Assembly: GCF_000172795.2 (NCBI RefSeq)
Contig: NZ_CP020952.1
Span: 124,001-188,000, forward strand
Direction of reading: 5' to 3'
Source of the DNA: Rhizobium sp. CIAT894
GTDB lineage: Bacteria; Pseudomonadota; Alphaproteobacteria; Rhizobiales; Rhizobiaceae
Length of the DNA: 64,000 bases
Shown here: positions 25,940 through 34,480 of the stretch, in pieces
Position numbering within the stretch: the stretch's first letter is position 1
Layout of the letters: each line of letters begins with the position of its first letter
The notes under the pieces: generated by a model
Databases searched by the model: none
Told to the model about the DNA's origin: nothing
What the model saw: the letters and a program-made list of their open reading frames with translations, nothing else
Program-made: the position numbers and the translations under genes

Positions 25940-26721
25940 TCTCTCCTCCTGGTTTTTGGACTGGTTCCCGTGAGCCTTTCCGACCCGTAGTATTTTTCTG
26001 AAATCCCGTTGGCGGCGGCGATGGCCTGCGCGCCGAAGTCGTCAATGGCCGTCTTGGTGGTGCGTGAGAGCGGTGCCGCGACGGCTACGCAGCCGACCGG
26101 CCGGCCATCCGGCGCGCGCACAGGCGCCGCAGTGCTGATGACGCCGGCTTCGAGACCCTGATGGCTGATGGAAAAGCCGCGCGCGGCCGTCTCGTCGAGC
26201 AGGCCGCGGACCAGTTGCGGGTCGACGACGGTATGGTCGGTGAATTTTTCGAGCGGCTTTCGAAGCGCCGCATCGATCTCCGCCGGCGGGCAGAAGGCGA
26301 GGAAGGCAAGGCCGGATGCGGTAGCGTGAAAGGGCAGGATGCTGCCGACATCGACGATGATGCGGTGCGCGCGCGGCGGATCTTCCACATGGATGGTCGA
26401 CAGCCTGCCGCCGGAGAATTCGGAAAGATGCACCGTCTCCGCCGAGGAATCGGCGAGCGTCTTGATGAAGGGCACGGCAACCCGCAGGAAGGGATAGCGC
26501 GCCTCGCGGATGCGGGCGAGCCGAACCGGCGCCGATCCGATCCTGTAGCGGCGGCTTTCGGCGTCCTGCTCGATGAAACCGTGTTTTTCCAGTTCCACCA
26601 GAAAGCGTCGGGCGGTCGCCTTGTCGAGCGAACACAGGCGGGCGATGTCAGTCAGACCCACCTCCTTGTCTAGCCGTGACAGGGTATCCAGCAATGAAAG
26701 CGCCTTTCCGATCGTGCTCAT
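25936..26721 (-). CDS. IclR-family transcriptional regulator
   Basis: The 261-residue regulator has an N-terminal winged HTH (GLTDIARLCSLDKATARRFLVELEKHGF, roughly 22-50) and a C-terminal GAF-like effector domain ending in VGCVAVAAPLSRTTKTAIDDF. It is the first gene of the minus-strand operon (4-base overlap with UPF0261) and diverges from the APC permease gene. It therefore probably regulates both directions from the 320-base intergenic region and senses the transported compound or a metabolite of it. Confidence 0.88.
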   Translation of the reverse strand: MSTIGKALSLLDTLSRLDKEVGLTDIARLCSLDKATARRFLVELEKHGFIEQDAESRRYRIGSAPVRLARIREARYPFLRVAVPFIKTLADSSAETVHLSEFSGGRLSTIHVEDPPRAHRIIVDVGSILPFHATASGLAFLAFCPPAEIDAALRKPLEKFTDHTVVDPQLVRGLLDETAARGFSISHQGLEAGVISTAAPVRAPDGRPVGCVAVAAPLSRTTKTAIDDFGAQAIAAANGISEKYYGSERLTGTSPKTRRRE

Positions 26722-27041
26722 CGTTCTTCCTCTTGGGGTGGGTTCATGTCCCGGCTTGTCGCATCCGGCTTTACGCCAGCCGCCAAATCAGCCCGCAAAC
26801 CCTGTATCGCGGCATGATACCAGCGACCCAAGATACTTAACACGCGAATTAACTTGACAGAGGCTGGCAATGTTTGCAAGTCTATATTTGAAGCTGAGGT
26901 TCAAATAATGAACCATAAGCGCTGACGGCGGCAAAATCAACAAAAGCCAAAAGCACCGTTTGTCAGTCCGGTTCTGGTGGAGGTCGCTTGCGCGCAATCG
27001 CAGCGATGATCGGATGTTCTTAAAAAGGGGAACGAAGGCAG
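26722..27041. promoter_or_regulatory. Divergent intergenic region with TTAACACG motif (26837-26844)
   Basis: This 320-base region separates the IclR operon from the permease gene. It is more AT-rich than the flanks and contains TTAACACGCGAATTAA at 26837-26852, sharing the TTAACACG core found near hpaR and hpaF, followed by TTGACA at 26854-26859. No small gene with a convincing RBS is visible. Either IclR or HpaR could act here; sequence alone does not decide. Confidence 0.4.
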
Positions 27042-28493
27042 ATGACTACGCAAAATTCGCAAAGCCCGGCTGAAAACCAGCTGCGCAAGAACAGTCTCGG
27101 CGTCGGCGCCGTGACCTTCCTGGTGGTTTCGGCCGCCGCACCGCTGACGGCTGTTGCCGGCGGCGTGCCGCTGTCGATGATGCTCGGCAACGGGCCGGGC
27201 ATCCCGCTGACCTTCCTGCTGGTGACCGGCATTCTCCTGCTGTTTGCCGTCGGCTATGTCGCCATGGCGCGTCATATCCGCAATGCCGGCGCCTTCTATG
27301 CCTATACCGCCCAGGGCCTCGGCGGCCTCATGGGCGGCGCGGCGGCGCTGATCGCGATCCTCGCTTACAATGCGATGCAGATCGGCGTCTTCGGCATGTT
27401 CGGCGCGGCGACGTCAGGCTTCTTCGCCGGTTACGGGCTGGTTCTGCCCTGGTGGGTCTGGACCTATGTCGGCATCGCCTTTGTTGCGGTCTTCGGCTAC
27501 CGGCGTGTCGATCTTTCCGCCAAGGTTCTGACGGTGCTTGTCATTCTCGAATATCTCGTGGTGCTGATCATCGACGCCGCGATCCTCATCAAGGGCGGAG
27601 ATGCCGGCCTTTCCGCGGCACCCTTCACGCCGACCGCCTTCCTGAGCGGTTCGCCGGCCATCGGCATTCTCTTCTGCTTTGCCGCTTTCATCGGCTTCGA
27701 AGCGACGACGATCTACAGCGAAGAAGCCCGTGAGCCGGAAAAGACGGTGCCGCGTGCCACCTATATCTCGGTACTGATCATCGGCCTGTTCTACATGCTG
27801 ACCTCCTGGCTAATGGTCAACGGCGCCGGCGTCGACAAGCTCGTGCCGGAACTGCAGGGCCTGCAGGATCCGACCACGTTCCTCTTCGGTCTCGCCGAGC
27901 GTTATGTCGGCCATTGGATCACCATCGTGATGAGCCTTCTCTTTATCACCAGCCTCTTTGCCGGCGTCCTCGCATTCCACAACGGCGTGGCGCGTTATAT
28001 GTATGTCGCCGGTCGCGAGGGTCTGTTGCCGAAGTCGGTCGGCGTCACGCATCCTGTCTTCCAGAGCCCGCATGTCGGTTCGATCATCCAGACCGTCATC
28101 GCCGTGCTCGTCGTCGCGCTGTTTGCGGCGACGGGTCAGGATCCGGTGCTGGCGCTCTTCTCCTGGCTCACGAATGTCGCCACGCTGGCGATCATCCTGC
28201 TGATGGCGTTTACTGCCTTCTCGATCGTGGTCTTCTTCAGCCGCAATCCGGAGCTTGAACGCAACGTGCTCGTGATCAAGGTGCTGCCCATCGTCACCGG
28301 GCTGATCCTGCTGGCGCTCGTTTATTATATCTCGGCAAACTTCGGCGCGATCGCCGGCGCAAACGGCGTGCTCGCCGTGTTTCTGCCAAGCCTCGTGCTG
28401 ATCGCCGCGGTCATCGGATTGCTGGCGGCAGCGCGCCTGAAGTCGGCGGATGCCGTCGGCTTTGCCCGGCTCGGCGCCGGCCAGGAAGTCTGA
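27042..28493 (+). CDS. APC-superfamily amino acid/amine permease
   Basis: The 483-residue inner-membrane protein has about 12 hydrophobic segments. The first helix contains VTFLVVSAAAPLTAVAGGVP, the substrate-site loop of the APC fold, and CFAAFIGFEATTIYSEEARE is the conserved helix 6 motif. It likely imports an amino acid, polyamine or monoamine by proton symport. It is followed 56 bases on by a PuuC-like aldehyde dehydrogenase and lies divergent to aminotransferase genes, so an amine substrate is favoured. Confidence 0.88.
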   Translation: MTTQNSQSPAENQLRKNSLGVGAVTFLVVSAAAPLTAVAGGVPLSMMLGNGPGIPLTFLLVTGILLLFAVGYVAMARHIRNAGAFYAYTAQGLGGLMGGAAALIAILAYNAMQIGVFGMFGAATSGFFAGYGLVLPWWVWTYVGIAFVAVFGYRRVDLSAKVLTVLVILEYLVVLIIDAAILIKGGDAGLSAAPFTPTAFLSGSPAIGILFCFAAFIGFEATTIYSEEAREPEKTVPRATYISVLIIGLFYMLTSWLMVNGAGVDKLVPELQGLQDPTTFLFGLAERYVGHWITIVMSLLFITSLFAGVLAFHNGVARYMYVAGREGLLPKSVGVTHPVFQSPHVGSIIQTVIAVLVVALFAATGQDPVLALFSWLTNVATLAIILLMAFTAFSIVVFFSRNPELERNVLVIKVLPIVTGLILLALVYYISANFGAIAGANGVLAVFLPSLVLIAAVIGLLAAARLKSADAVGFARLGAGQEV

Positions 28494-28549
28494 TCGGTTC
28501 CAATCGCGGTGGCGGGAAGACCCGCCACCCTTTTTCGTGAGAGCATGAG

Positions 28550-30028
28550 ATGCAGGACAAGATCGACCAGTTGCGGACATTGTCCGTTTCCCCGCAGGCA
28601 TTGTTCATCGACGGGGCCTGGCGCCCGCCTGTGGACGGGGCCGCGATGGAGGTCATTTCGCCGATCGACGGAACCCGGCTGACAACGATCGCCGATGCCG
28701 GCGCCGAAGACGTCGATCGGGCGGTCATGGCCGCGCGGCGCGCCTTCGAAAAAGGCAGCTGGTCGCGGGCGGCACCGGCCGAGCGCAAGAAGGTGCTGCT
28801 GAAGATCGCCGACCTCATCGAGAAAAACGCGCTTGAACTCGCCGTGCTCGGCGTGCGTGACAACGGCACGGAAATCTCCATGGCATTGAAGGCGGAGCCG
28901 GGCAGTGCCGCCGGCACCTTCCGCTATTATGCCGAAGCGATCGACAAGGTCTATGGCGAGATCGCCCCGACGGCGGATAATATTCTCGGTCTGATCCATC
29001 GCGAACCGGTGGGCGTCGTCGCCGCTATCGTGCCGTGGAATTTCCCGATGATGATCGGCGCCTGGAAGATCGCCCCGGCGCTCGCCGCCGGCAATTCCGT
29101 GGTGCTGAAGCCTGCCGAAGGCGCGTCGTTGACGCTGCTGCGGCTCGCCGAACTTTGCGCGGAGGCAGGATTGCCGGATGGCGTACTCAACGTCGTCACC
29201 GGGCGCGGCGCCGTCAGCGGCGAAGCACTTGGGCTGCACATGGATATCGATGTGCTCGCCTTTACCGGTTCCGGCCCGGTCGGGCGCCGGCTTCTGGAAT
29301 ATTCGGCGCGCTCCAATCTGAAGCGCGTCTATCTGGAACTCGGCGGCAAATCTCCGAACATCGTCTTTGCCGATGCGCCGGATCTCGATCAGGCGGCCAA
29401 GGTCTCGGCCTACGGCATTTTCCGTAATTCCGGCCAGGTCTGTGTCGCGGGTTCCCGCCTGCTGGTCGAAAAATCGATCCTCGACGCTTTTTCCGAAAAG
29501 GTCGCGCGTATCGCCGCGGCCATGACGATCGCCGACCCCTTGCAGCTTTCCACCGAGGCGGGCGCGATCTCAAGCGCGATTCAGCTGGAGAAGAATCTCG
29601 GCCATGTCGACCGGGCCTTGGCGGAAGGCGCTTTGCTGCGCACCGGCGGCGCACGCATCCTCGAGGAGACGGGCGGTTATTATATGCGCCCGGCGGTCTT
29701 CGACGTCACGCCATCCATGACACTCGCGCGGGAGGAGGTGTTCGGGCCGATCCTGTCGATCATTCCCTTCGAGACGGAGGCTGAAGCCCTGGAGATTGCC
29801 AACGCCACGGAATACGGCCTGGCCTCGGCGCTGTGGACAGCGAACCTGTCTCGCGCCCACAGGATGGTGCGCGGCATCCGCGCCGGCGTGGTGCACGTCA
29901 ATACCTATGGCGGCTCCGACAACAGCGTGCCGCTCGGCGGCGTCAAGCAATCGGGCAACGGCCACGACAAATCGCTGCACGCGCTCGACAAATATGTCGA
30001 CCTGAAGACGGCTTGGATTCAGCTTTGA
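28550..30028 (+). CDS. Aldehyde dehydrogenase, PuuC-like
   Basis: The 492-residue enzyme has PWNFPMMIGAWKIAPALAAG, FTGSGPVG, Glu in LELGGKSPNIVF, catalytic Cys in RNSGQVCVAGSRLLVE and the C-terminus NGHDKSLHALDKYVDLKTAW. The last block resembles gamma-glutamyl-gamma-aminobutyraldehyde dehydrogenase (PuuC). It would oxidise the aldehyde formed by transamination of an imported amine, acting with the permease upstream and the aminotransferases across the promoter. Broad substrate range is common, so the exact aldehyde is unknown. Confidence 0.87.
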   Translation: MQDKIDQLRTLSVSPQALFIDGAWRPPVDGAAMEVISPIDGTRLTTIADAGAEDVDRAVMAARRAFEKGSWSRAAPAERKKVLLKIADLIEKNALELAVLGVRDNGTEISMALKAEPGSAAGTFRYYAEAIDKVYGEIAPTADNILGLIHREPVGVVAAIVPWNFPMMIGAWKIAPALAAGNSVVLKPAEGASLTLLRLAELCAEAGLPDGVLNVVTGRGAVSGEALGLHMDIDVLAFTGSGPVGRRLLEYSARSNLKRVYLELGGKSPNIVFADAPDLDQAAKVSAYGIFRNSGQVCVAGSRLLVEKSILDAFSEKVARIAAAMTIADPLQLSTEAGAISSAIQLEKNLGHVDRALAEGALLRTGGARILEETGGYYMRPAVFDVTPSMTLAREEVFGPILSIIPFETEAEALEIANATEYGLASALWTANLSRAHRMVRGIRAGVVHVNTYGGSDNSVPLGGVKQSGNGHDKSLHALDKYVDLKTAWIQL

Positions 30029-30084
30029 AGCGGGAATTTCGGACAGCGGGAGCAAGTCGAAACCATCACGCTCCGATAGATATT

Positions 30085-30120
30085 GCAGCGCCGCGCGTCT
30101 GTTCCGACGCACGGCGCTGT
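30085..30120. terminator. Palindromic stem-loop between convergent ALDH and hpaC genes
   Basis: The 15-base arms at 30085-30099 and 30106-30120 pair at 13 positions around a 6-base loop, giving a very GC-rich stem. It lies in the 118-base gap between two convergent genes and is followed by ACTTTAA. It may act as a bidirectional terminator, and it also resembles short palindromic repeats scattered in Rhizobium genomes, so it may be a repeat family member. Confidence 0.6.
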
Positions 30121-30146
30121 AGCACTTTAACGCGTTGGTTTAGCGC

Positions 30147-30665
30147 CTATCCTCCGAAACTACCCACCTGCGTCGGCACGTTGATGTAGTTGCGGTCGAA
30201 ATAGAGCAGTGCGTTGCCATCCACCCGCGAGCGGATGCCGATGACCTGGCCGATGAAGATGTGGTGGGTGCCGACCAGGCGGGCCTCGGTGAGCCGGCAG
30301 TCGAAGGAGACCATCGCGCCGGCCAGGGCCTGGCTTCCCGACGGCATGTTGACCCATTCCGCCGCCGCATAGCGTGCCGCCATATCCGCCTGGCGGCCGG
30401 CGAAATAACCGGCCAGTTCCTGATGGTCATCGGCAAGGACGTTGACGCAGAAGCGGTGGTTTTCGAGGAAGAGGCCGCATTGCGCCGAGCGGCCGTTCAT
30501 GCACACCAGAAGCGTCGGAGGCTCATCCGTCACACTGCACATGGCGGTGGCGGTAAACCCGCCGCGCCCGGCGGGTCCGTTGGTGGTGATGACGTTGACG
30601 GGCGCGCAGACGCGGGCCATCGCATCACGGAACTCGGTTTTCGAGACTTGCTCCTCCATGGCCAT
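30147..30665 (-). CDS. hpaC: 4-hydroxyphenylacetate 3-monooxygenase, flavin reductase subunit
   Basis: The 172-residue flavin:NADH reductase of the HpaC/FMN_bind split-barrel type has FRDAMARVCAPVNVITTNGP, GFTATAMCSVTDEPPTLLVC, FCVNVLADDHQELAGYFAGR and GTHHIFIGQV. It supplies reduced FAD to HpaB. ATG 30665 is chosen because GAGGG precedes it and it follows the hpaB stop by 4 bases; a longer frame begins inside hpaB, and ATG 30659 is a close alternative. It forms a two-gene operon with hpaB. Confidence 0.9.
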   Translation of the reverse strand: MAMEEQVSKTEFRDAMARVCAPVNVITTNGPAGRGGFTATAMCSVTDEPPTLLVCMNGRSAQCGLFLENHRFCVNVLADDHQELAGYFAGRQADMAARYAAAEWVNMPSGSQALAGAMVSFDCRLTEARLVGTHHIFIGQVIGIRSRVDGNALLYFDRNYINVPTQVGSFGG

Positions 30666-30669
30666 GCCC

Positions 30670-32232
30670 TCACTCGGCCGCGTTGCGGATGGGAGATGCC
30701 GCATCGAGTGGCGGCAGCCAGGTATCGCCGGTCCAGCCGGTTTCGTCGTAATCGCTCATGCAGCGATCGACGAGCGCTTCCATCTCCCTCAAGCGCCCGC
30801 CGCGCTCGGCGCCCTTCAGCACCTGCAGCCGGACCTCTTCCGGCGCGCCGGCATAATTGAGTTCGTAAAGCGCGTGGCGCCCACCGAATTCAGTGCCGGT
30901 CGCATCCCACAGCAGCTTCATGATCTTGATACGCTCGACATGGCCCATATCGTTAGAGCCGCGGACATATTGTGCGAGATAGCGGTCGATCTCGGGATTG
31001 CCGAAGTCCTTTGCCGAGGAGGGGAGATAGATCAGTCCTGATGCGACGACCTTGCGCACCGTCTCGATGACGCGCGGATAGGCCTCCGACATGAAGGTGC
31101 GGTAGGAGAGGGCTGCTTCCATGTTCGGCAGCACGGCGCCGTTTGCCCAAGGCTGCGGGTTATAGGCCATGGCGTTGGAGAAGGACCAGAACATGTGGCG
31201 CAGCGCAATGACCTCGCCGAGTGCCGCCTGATTGCCGCGGAAGGCATCGCCGCCGGTGGCGCGTAGCGCCTTGGCGAGCAGGCCGGCGAGGAAATCGAGC
31301 TTGACGGCAAAACGCGTGCAGCCCTGGAAGCAATAGCCATGCATGAAGCCCGACGCGGGATGGAACGACAGGATCTTGGCGGCGTCACGCAGGACGAGCA
31401 CATCCTCCCAGGGCACGAACACATTGTCGAGCACAAGGATCGCATCGTTTTCGTCGAAGCGCGACGACAGCGGATAGTCGAAGGGATGGCCGACGGTATT
31501 GGCGGTCTGCTCGTAGGAGACACGGCAGAACATCTTGATGCCGGGCGCGTTCATCGGCACGATGAACATCACCGAGAGCGAAGGATCTTCCGTCACCGTC
31601 GCCGAACTTTGGGCGAGGAAATTATAATGGGTGAGCGCCGATGAAGTGGCGACCACCTTGGCGCCGGAGACGTAAATACCCGCGTCGGTTTCCTTGGTGA
31701 TGTGGACGAAAACATCCTTCACGGCATCGGCCGGCTTGTGCCGGTCGATCGGCGGATTGACGATCGCGTGGTTCATGAAGAGCACGGATTCCTGCGACCG
31801 TTTGTGCCAGGCAAGCGCATTATCCTTGAACGGCCCGTACCAGTCGGCGTTCGCCCCGAGCGTGTTCATCAGCGCTGCCTTGTAATCGGCCGTGCGGCCC
31901 ATCCAGCCATAGGACATGCGCGCCCAGTCGGCGATCGCGCCCTGCTGGGCGACGAGCTCGGCGGAGGATTTCGCAACCCGGAAATATTTATGGGTATAGC
32001 CGCCATTGCCGGTGTCGGTTGGCGAGGTCAGGCGGTCCTTGGTCTTTTCGTCGTGCAGCGCATCGTACATCCGCGCGATCGAGCGGGCGGAATTGCGCAT
32101 CGAGGGGTGGGTGGTCACATCGGCGACGCGTTCGCCGTTGATATAGACTTCGCGCCCATCGCGCAGGCTTGCGAGATATTCGGCGCCGGTGAACGGCCTC
32201 GTCTTGTCGCTGCGGTGATCTTCTGAACGCAT
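30670..32232 (-). CDS. hpaB: 4-hydroxyphenylacetate 3-monooxygenase, oxygenase subunit
   Basis: The 520-residue reduced-FAD-dependent monooxygenase hydroxylates 4-hydroxyphenylacetate to homoprotocatechuate. Landmarks are TGAEYLASLRDGREVYINGE at the N-terminus, the AKSSAELVAQQGAIADWARM region, HYNFLAQSSATVTEDPSLS, and DNVFVPWEDVLVLRD near residue 280. Length matches HpaB. It is divergent from the hpaA activator gene and followed by hpaC. With the operon at 13.0-20.3 kb it completes the route from 4-hydroxyphenylacetate to central metabolites. Confidence 0.94.
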   Translation of the reverse strand: MRSEDHRSDKTRPFTGAEYLASLRDGREVYINGERVADVTTHPSMRNSARSIARMYDALHDEKTKDRLTSPTDTGNGGYTHKYFRVAKSSAELVAQQGAIADWARMSYGWMGRTADYKAALMNTLGANADWYGPFKDNALAWHKRSQESVLFMNHAIVNPPIDRHKPADAVKDVFVHITKETDAGIYVSGAKVVATSSALTHYNFLAQSSATVTEDPSLSVMFIVPMNAPGIKMFCRVSYEQTANTVGHPFDYPLSSRFDENDAILVLDNVFVPWEDVLVLRDAAKILSFHPASGFMHGYCFQGCTRFAVKLDFLAGLLAKALRATGGDAFRGNQAALGEVIALRHMFWSFSNAMAYNPQPWANGAVLPNMEAALSYRTFMSEAYPRVIETVRKVVASGLIYLPSSAKDFGNPEIDRYLAQYVRGSNDMGHVERIKIMKLLWDATGTEFGGRHALYELNYAGAPEEVRLQVLKGAERGGRLREMEALVDRCMSDYDETGWTGDTWLPPLDAASPIRNAAE

Positions 32233-32326
32233 CTCATGCTCCTCCTTCTGATATTGACAAAGGTTAATTCGGGACAGGATGCGAGACCATGGACAAAGCC
32301 CGCAATTCGCTGGTACTTTTTCCGGT

Positions 32327-33217
32327 ATGATGATGCGAAGCGAAGTTCCGAATTTCTTCGTCTATGGCGAGCCGAGCCGTTCGCTCGACGTTGGCTTTCT
32401 GCATGTCGAGACGGTGATGGAGCGCAAAAGCGTCCATTTCGGCCATGTTTCACCGCACAAGCATCCGCTGATGGGGCAGATCACCTACTGGTTTCAGGGT
32501 GGGGGAACCTATCGGATCGAAGAGGGAACTTGGAATTTTTCCGCTCCCGCCGTGAGTTTTGTCCCGAGCAGCGTGGTGCACGGTTTCGATGTCGACGAGC
32601 AGTCGGATGCGATCGTGGTGTCGGTCTCCGACGATATGCTGAAGACGATCGCGCCGCAGGTCGCCCTCGATCTCGACGTGCCGACCTTCCTGACGGGCGA
32701 GCCGGCCGATCCGGTATGGGCAAAGCTCGGGACACTGCTCGATATGCTGGCCGAAGAATATCGCGAGCAGGGCGCCGAGGGCGAAAAGGTGCTATGCGGC
32801 CTGATCTCAGTCGTGTTGTCCTTGATGGGCCGCATCGGCGGCCGCGTCGCGTTGCCGTCGACGTCGGCGACGGTCTCACTCGGCCTTGCGCTGCGCCGCC
32901 ATATCGATCTCCACTACAGGAAGGATTGGCCCGTCGGGGCCTATGTCGATCTCCTTGCGACGACGCCGCATCTCCTCGACAAGGCGGCCCGCGAAGTGTT
33001 CGGGTTGTCCGTCAAGGAATTGACGCTGGAGCGGCGGCTGCTGGAAGCCAAGCGCCTTTTGATGTTCACCGTCCGGTCGGTAGAAGACATCGGGCGAGAG
33101 ATCGGCTTCGAGGATCCGGCCTATTTTTCCCGCTTCTTCCGTAAACGCACCGGCGAGGCGCCCGCCACCTGGCGCCGGCGCCATCTGAGGCCTGAGATAG
33201 GACCGGCCGCCGAGTGA
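32327..33217 (+). CDS. hpaA: AraC-family activator HpaA (hpaBC regulator)
   Basis: The 296-residue product begins near VPNFFVYGEPSR and has a cupin sensor (VSPHKHPLMGQITYWFQGGG, FVPSSVVHGFDVDE) and a C-terminal double HTH (LLATTPHLLDKAAREVFGLS; IGREIGFEDPAYFSRFFRKR). This matches HpaA/PobR-type activators, which bind 4-hydroxyphenylacetate and activate hpaBC. ATG 32327 gives the usual ~296-residue length; an in-frame ATG at 32279 would add 16 residues without a better RBS. It is transcribed divergently from hpaB with a 94-base gap. Confidence 0.85.
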   Translation: MMMRSEVPNFFVYGEPSRSLDVGFLHVETVMERKSVHFGHVSPHKHPLMGQITYWFQGGGTYRIEEGTWNFSAPAVSFVPSSVVHGFDVDEQSDAIVVSVSDDMLKTIAPQVALDLDVPTFLTGEPADPVWAKLGTLLDMLAEEYREQGAEGEKVLCGLISVVLSLMGRIGGRVALPSTSATVSLGLALRRHIDLHYRKDWPVGAYVDLLATTPHLLDKAAREVFGLSVKELTLERRLLEAKRLLMFTVRSVEDIGREIGFEDPAYFSRFFRKRTGEAPATWRRRHLRPEIGPAAE

Positions 33218-33482
33218 GCATGCGCTCTGGACGCAAAGCTGCTTCGATCCCGCCGACACCGCAATCTCGGCCCCAGCCTTAAGTCCCGTCCGGAAAGCCG
33301 GAAGGATCGAACACGAGGCTGGCCACCCGATGCCCACTTGAAGTGATCCCGATCAGCGGAATGGCGTTTTCTCCACGATCAACAAGCTGGACAAAGCGGT
33401 GATTGACAGCGATCGCGAGACACCAGAGATGTGATTGTCTGTGCAAGCCCCTCTCCGACCGTTCGAGATCGCAAAGCTCCTT

Positions 33483-33496
33483 TTGAGGCATGTCAA
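33483..33496. promoter_or_regulatory. FixK/FNR-like box TTGAG-GCAT-GTCAA upstream of the first usp gene
   Basis: It lies in the 343-base gap 33218-33560 that separates the catabolic and microoxic halves. The centre is 71 bases before ATG 33561; a class II arrangement (centre at -41.5) would place the transcript start about 30 bases before the start codon. Nine of ten box positions fit TTGA(C/T)-N4-(A/G)TCAA. The rest of the gap shows no gene. Confidence 0.6.
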
Positions 33497-33560
33497 TGCG
33501 CGCTTCCCGGCAGGCTTCAAAATGCCAGCATCAGGTCCCGATCCTCATTCGGAGTAAATC

Positions 33561-34385
33561 ATGAAACGGCATATCTTTCTTCCGCTCCTCACCTATCCGG
33601 ATGCGACTTCGGAATTCATCATCTCCAATGCCGTTGCACTCGCGCACCACATGCAGGCAACACTGACCGTCTGTGCAGTGGAGATCACCATTCCCAATGT
33701 CTCCAACGCGCTGTCGTCGCTGATCATCGATGCGGCGAAGATGGCGCGTGATGCGCAGGCGCTGAGCCGCAAGCGCGCCTCGGCACTGACCCGGCTGGCG
33801 GTCGACGAGGCAAAGGCGGCTTCTGTCGATGTGCGCACGCGGCAGATCAAGATTGAAGAGCCTTTCGTCGTCGAAGCGCTCGCGCAAGCGGCGCGCGCCT
33901 ACGATCTCGTGCTTCTGGAATCGACCGGGATCTCGCGTCCGGTCGTCGAGGCGGTTCTGTTCGGGTCTGGGCGGCCGCTCATCCTTTATCCCTCGGCGCC
34001 TTTCGGCGGCCGGATGGATCATGTTGCCATCGCTTGGGATGGCGGCCGCGCAGCCGCTCGGGCAGCCCATGACGCCTCCATTTTCCTGGAGAAGGCTTCC
34101 AAGGTCTGCGTACTTTCCGTCATCGACGAAAAACCGATGGCAGATGAAACGGCCGACGATCTCGTCGAGAACCTGATGAAGAGCGGGGTGCCGGCAGAGA
34201 CGACACGAGTGCGCGCGCATGGTGAACCGGTCGGCGAGGTGCTGCAAAGCAAAGCCTTCGAAGTGCGGGCCGATCTTTTGGTGATGGGCGGCTTCGGCCA
34301 TTCTCGCCTGCGCGAATTCGTGCTCGGCGGCGCCACCCTATCAATACTGACGAGCATCACCCTGCCTGTCCTGTTGTCACATTGA
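33561..34385 (+). CDS. Universal stress protein, tandem Usp domains
   Basis: The 274-residue cytosolic protein has two Usp-type Rossmann-like halves. The second (from about residue 150, VAIAWDGGRAAARAAHDA) carries the nucleotide-site motif VMGGFGHSRLREFVLGGATLS (G-2x-G-9x-G-S/T pattern), while the first half lacks a clear version. Double-domain Usps of this kind are typical of FixK-controlled low-oxygen responses in rhizobia. A FixK-like box at 33483-33496 supports such control here. Molecular role unknown. Confidence 0.88.
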   Translation: MKRHIFLPLLTYPDATSEFIISNAVALAHHMQATLTVCAVEITIPNVSNALSSLIIDAAKMARDAQALSRKRASALTRLAVDEAKAASVDVRTRQIKIEEPFVVEALAQAARAYDLVLLESTGISRPVVEAVLFGSGRPLILYPSAPFGGRMDHVAIAWDGGRAAARAAHDASIFLEKASKVCVLSVIDEKPMADETADDLVENLMKSGVPAETTRVRAHGEPVGEVLQSKAFEVRADLLVMGGFGHSRLREFVLGGATLSILTSITLPVLLSH

Positions 34386-34480
34386 GAGCGTCCGGGCGAT
34401 GTTCAAATCGGCTTCGGAGCAACACGCTCTGGGATTGTATCGTCGATGCCGCCTCTGCCCGCGGTAGCCGCCGCAAATCT

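Noticed and set aside
33403..33416. Weak FNR-like box TTGAC-AGCG-ATCGC
   Set aside because: The right half matches at only three of five positions, and a better box (33483-33496) sits at the correct distance from the usp gene.
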